Shown here piece by piece: positions 4,867 through 6,502 of a stretch of DNA of 6,502 nucleotides; position 1 is the stretch's first letter; each line of letters opens with the position of its first letter. The notes beneath the pieces are model-generated. The model searched no databases and was not told the DNA's origin. It worked only from the letters and a program-made list of their open reading frames with translations. The DNA is from Methanobacteriota archaeon (lineage in GTDB: Archaea > Halobacteriota > Syntropharchaeia > JACQPP01): assembly GCA_016207465.1 (NCBI GenBank), contig JACQPP010000056.1, forward strand, positions 1 through 6,502, written 5' to 3'. A program made the translations under genes and the position numbers.

Positions 4867-5808
4867 CTATCTCTTCCCCCGGATGCGGTCGAGGAGTTCT
4901 CGGGGGTGGTTGACCTCTTCGAGTTCCCCCTGGGTGACGAGGGTGGTCTGCTCGATGGGGTGGTCGGGGGCGCGGCCGCGGAGGATGAAGACGGCGGGGG
5001 TCTGGGCGACCTGGGAGATGGACTGGACGATGCGGACCCGCCGGGGGAGCTCGGGGGTGTCGCGGGATACCCCGGTGAGGAGGGTGGTCTTCTGGGTCTC
5101 GGAGACGGCCTGGAAGGGGGCCTGGCGGGTGGCGTGGACCTCGAATCCGAGTTCGCGGAGGCGGCGGAAGACCTCCTGCTGGCCGGGGTCGGTCTCCCCG
5201 GGGGGCTCGGGGGGCGGGGCCTCCGCTTCGGCGGGGGGGGACTGGAGGAGGGGGTTGACGGGGCGCACCAGGGGCTCCCCGAGGTATTCCTCGAGGCGGA
5301 GGGCCTTGTCCACGGTGGTGCTCATCCCCTCCTCCTCGTATTTCTGGATGGTGCGCCGGGAGACCCCGAGGGCCGATGCGAGGTCTCCGAGGGAGAGGTT
5401 GCGGCGGAGGCGCGCCGCGCGGAGGGCGGGGCCGTCCACCTCCACGTAGACGCCGCCGGGGGCCGCGTAGGCGGTGGGGGGCTCGTTCTCGAGGAGGAAG
5501 CTCTCCAGGGTCTCCAGGCTCATGCTGGCGATGCCGTGGCGCCGGTAGACCACCCCCTCGATGAGGACCTCGCTCCGGGTCCGCCGGCCCACCACCAGGG
5601 GGCGCCCCGAGAGGCGGCCGGCGAGGAAGCGGGTCTCCCGGGAGGTGGGCTCCGCGAGGGCGTCCACATTGGGCTGGACCTTCAAGAGGAGAAGGAGGTC
5701 CCCGCGGCGGGCCACCACGTCGAAACTGCTGGGCCCCGGCACGGGCTCCGAGGTCTCGAAGCCGGCCTCCCGCAGCACCCCGAGGGCCCGGGAGAGAAAC
5801 TCCACCAT
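4867..5808 (-). CDS. Archaeal Cro/C1-type HTH transcriptional regulator (COG1395 type)
   Basis: 313 residues, matching the roughly 320 usual for this archaeal family. The N-terminal domain (about 1-125) holds SSFDVVARRGDLLLLLKVQPNVD (from 27, key residues Asp30 and Lys43), a conserved block of the family that looks like a PD-(D/E)xK nuclease core lacking its full catalytic set. A Cro/C1 helix-turn-helix is at about 129-180: LRAARLRRNLSLGDLASALG, then VSRRTIQKYEEEG. A proline/glutamate-rich linker (190-210) leads to a C-terminal domain with LRELGFEVHATRQAPFQAV and LGV-type segments. ATG 5808 is preferred over in-frame ATG 5850, because a TATA-like box (minus TTATCTATC, centred about 27 nt upstream) lies inside that extension and ATG 5850 overlaps the TiaS start. 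It binds DNA as a regulator; its targets are unknown, with the divergent TiaS gene the obvious candidate. Confidence 0.92.
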   Translation of the reverse strand: MVEFLSRALGVLREAGFETSEPVPGPSSFDVVARRGDLLLLLKVQPNVDALAEPTSRETRFLAGRLSGRPLVVGRRTRSEVLIEGVVYRRHGIASMSLETLESFLLENEPPTAYAAPGGVYVEVDGPALRAARLRRNLSLGDLASALGVSRRTIQKYEEEGMSTTVDKALRLEEYLGEPLVRPVNPLLQSPPAEAEAPPPEPPGETDPGQQEVFRRLRELGFEVHATRQAPFQAVSETQKTTLLTGVSRDTPELPRRVRIVQSISQVAQTPAVFILRGRAPDHPIEQTTLVTQGELEEVNHPRELLDRIRGKR

Positions 5809-5814
5809 TGGGGG

Positions 5815-5822
5815 AATTTTTG
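5815..5822 (+). promoter_or_regulatory. Possible TATA box for tiaS
   Basis: AATTTTTG follows GGGG and is centred about 30 nt before the ATG at 5849, predicting a leader of about 4 nt. No Shine-Dalgarno sequence precedes the ATG. The box overlaps the predicted 5' end region of the divergent regulator. Confidence 0.4.
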
Positions 5823-5828
5823 ACAGGG

Positions 5829-5841
5829 GAGATAGATAACC
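5829..5841 (-). promoter_or_regulatory. Possible TATA box for the HTH regulator
   Basis: The minus strand reads GGTTATCTATCTCC, centred about 27 nt before ATG 5808, as expected for a leaderless mRNA. On the plus strand it contains the tandem GATAGATAA (5831-5839), which sits between the tiaS box and the tiaS start and could serve as an operator half-site pair. Confidence 0.42.
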
Positions 5842-5848
5842 GTTTGCC

Positions 5849-6502
5849 ATGGAAATCGTCCTGGGGCTCGACGACACCGACTCCCTCCGGGGGGGATGCA
5901 CCACCCACCTCGCCTGGAGGCTCCAGGCGGCCCTCGCGGGTCTTGCGCGGCCCGCCGATGCCCCCCTGCTCCTGCGGCTGAACCCCACCATCCCCTACCG
6001 CACCCGGGGCAACGGGGCGGTGGCTCTCCGGCTGGAGACCGGGGACCCCCGGGGGGTCCTGGAGGCGGCGGTGCAGATGGTGGAGGAACAGGCCTGGATG
6101 GAGGACCCCCGGACCCACCCGGGGCTCGTCCTGCTCCCCCGGCCCCCCACCCCGGCCCAGAGGGAGACCGCCGGGCGGGCCATCACCGGGGTCGTCGAAC
6201 TGGAGGAGGCCCGCCGCGCCATCAACGGGGCCCCCCACCGGGGCTGGAAGAAGGAGAGAGGGCTGGTGGGGGCCCTCGCGGCGGCCTCCTACGCCTGGAC
6301 CGGGCTCCCCGACCCCACCTACGAACTCCTCGCCTACCGCCACCCCGAGAAGTGGGGGACTCCCCGGGACATTGACCCCCAATCGGTGCAGGAGGCCGAC
6401 CGGGCCACCTACCCGGAGACCTGGCACACCCTCGACCGCGCCGATGGACGCATCCTCTTCGCCCCCCACACCCCCTGCCCCATCCTCTGCGGGGTGCGGG
6501 GC
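5849..6502 (+). CDS. tiaS: tRNA(Ile2) 2-agmatinylcytidine synthetase TiaS, N-terminal part
   Basis: TiaS uses ATP and agmatine to convert C34 of the CAU-anticodon tRNA-Ile to agmatidine, so that it reads AUA as isoleucine; essential in archaea. The 218 residues present are about half of the usual 420 or so. LGLDDTDSLRGGCTT (5-19) is the nucleotide/metal-binding start; Thr18 matches the residue reported to be autophosphorylated in the Archaeoglobus enzyme (Thr18-Cyt34 kinase domain). NPTIPYRTRGNGAVAL (45-60), KKERGLVGALAA (134-145), ELLAYRHPEKWGT (159-171) and HTPCPILCGVRG (207-218) are family signatures. The OB-fold and zinc-ribbon tRNA-binding domains lie beyond the window. An in-frame TAA at 5837-5839 leaves ATG 5849 as the earliest ATG. 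It is divergent from the HTH regulator across 40 bp. Confident identification. Confidence 0.95.
   Translation, partial: MEIVLGLDDTDSLRGGCTTHLAWRLQAALAGLARPADAPLLLRLNPTIPYRTRGNGAVALRLETGDPRGVLEAAVQMVEEQAWMEDPRTHPGLVLLPRPPTPAQRETAGRAITGVVELEEARRAINGAPHRGWKKERGLVGALAAASYAWTGLPDPTYELLAYRHPEKWGTPRDIDPQSVQEADRATYPETWHTLDRADGRILFAPHTPCPILCGVRG

Noticed and set aside
2776..5823. 1015-codon open frame on the plus strand across the glycosyltransferase, glycosidase, tRNA and regulator
   Set aside because: Antisense to three supported genes and reads straight through the tRNA-Ser gene and its T tract. The product is proline/glycine/arginine-rich with no recognisable domain.
5808..5850. Longer HTH regulator starting at ATG 5850 (14 more residues)
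   Set aside because: The start would overlap the tiaS ATG, the extension contains the likely TATA box, and the family normally begins close to MVEFL.
4859..6469. 536-codon open frame on the minus strand overlapping tiaS and the regulator
   Set aside because: Antisense to TiaS, whose signature motifs are clear, and out of frame with the regulator. Composition is typical of a GC-driven shadow.

Overview
The window is archaeal chromosome of very high GC content, with third codon positions almost always G or C. The evidence is an archaeal-type elongation factor 2 with a diphthamide loop, TiaS (an enzyme found only in archaea), an archaeal Cro/C1-type regulator, a tRNA-Ser with no encoded CCA, and start codons with TATA-like boxes about 26-30 nt upstream and no Shine-Dalgarno sequence (leaderless mRNAs). 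The EF-2 sequence looks most like Thermoplasmata to me. That placement comes from memory of family sequences and is only tentative.

Layout, left to right. (1) 1-1804, minus: EF-2, missing its C-terminus at the window edge just after the diphthamide loop. (2) 1861-2553, plus: a small class I methyltransferase-like protein with a worn SAM-binding motif I, divergent from EF-2 across 56 bp. (3) 2557-3294, minus: a family 2 glycosyltransferase, convergent with the methyltransferase across 3 bp. (4) 3316-4557, minus: a GH63 / mannosylglycerate hydrolase-like (alpha/alpha)6 glycosidase 21 nt upstream of the glycosyltransferase, probably in the same operon. (5) 4558-4866: a region with no protein gene. 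It holds two strong hairpins, a class II tRNA-Ser(GGA) at 4712-4795, a T-rich terminator and a third hairpin. (6) 4867-5808, minus: a COG1395-type archaeal HTH regulator. (7) 5849-6502, plus: the N-terminal half of TiaS, cut by the window edge and divergent from the regulator across only 40 bp.

Most of the content is translation machinery: EF-2, tRNA-Ser, and TiaS, which makes the agmatidine-modified tRNA-Ile that reads AUA. The HTH gene beside TiaS could regulate itself and TiaS through the shared 40 bp. The glycosidase and glycosyltransferase form a separate carbohydrate pair whose substrate cannot be read from sequence.

I see no defence system, mobile element or CRISPR array. The most unusual feature is the roughly 100-nt structured leader in front of tRNA-Ser (two hairpins at 4621-4645 and 4661-4703). 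A promoter-like box lies upstream of the hairpins, and none is visible at the normal position next to the tRNA. This is a candidate new non-coding RNA or an unusual tRNA precursor. Very long open frames antisense to the real genes are by-products of the GC content and were not annotated.
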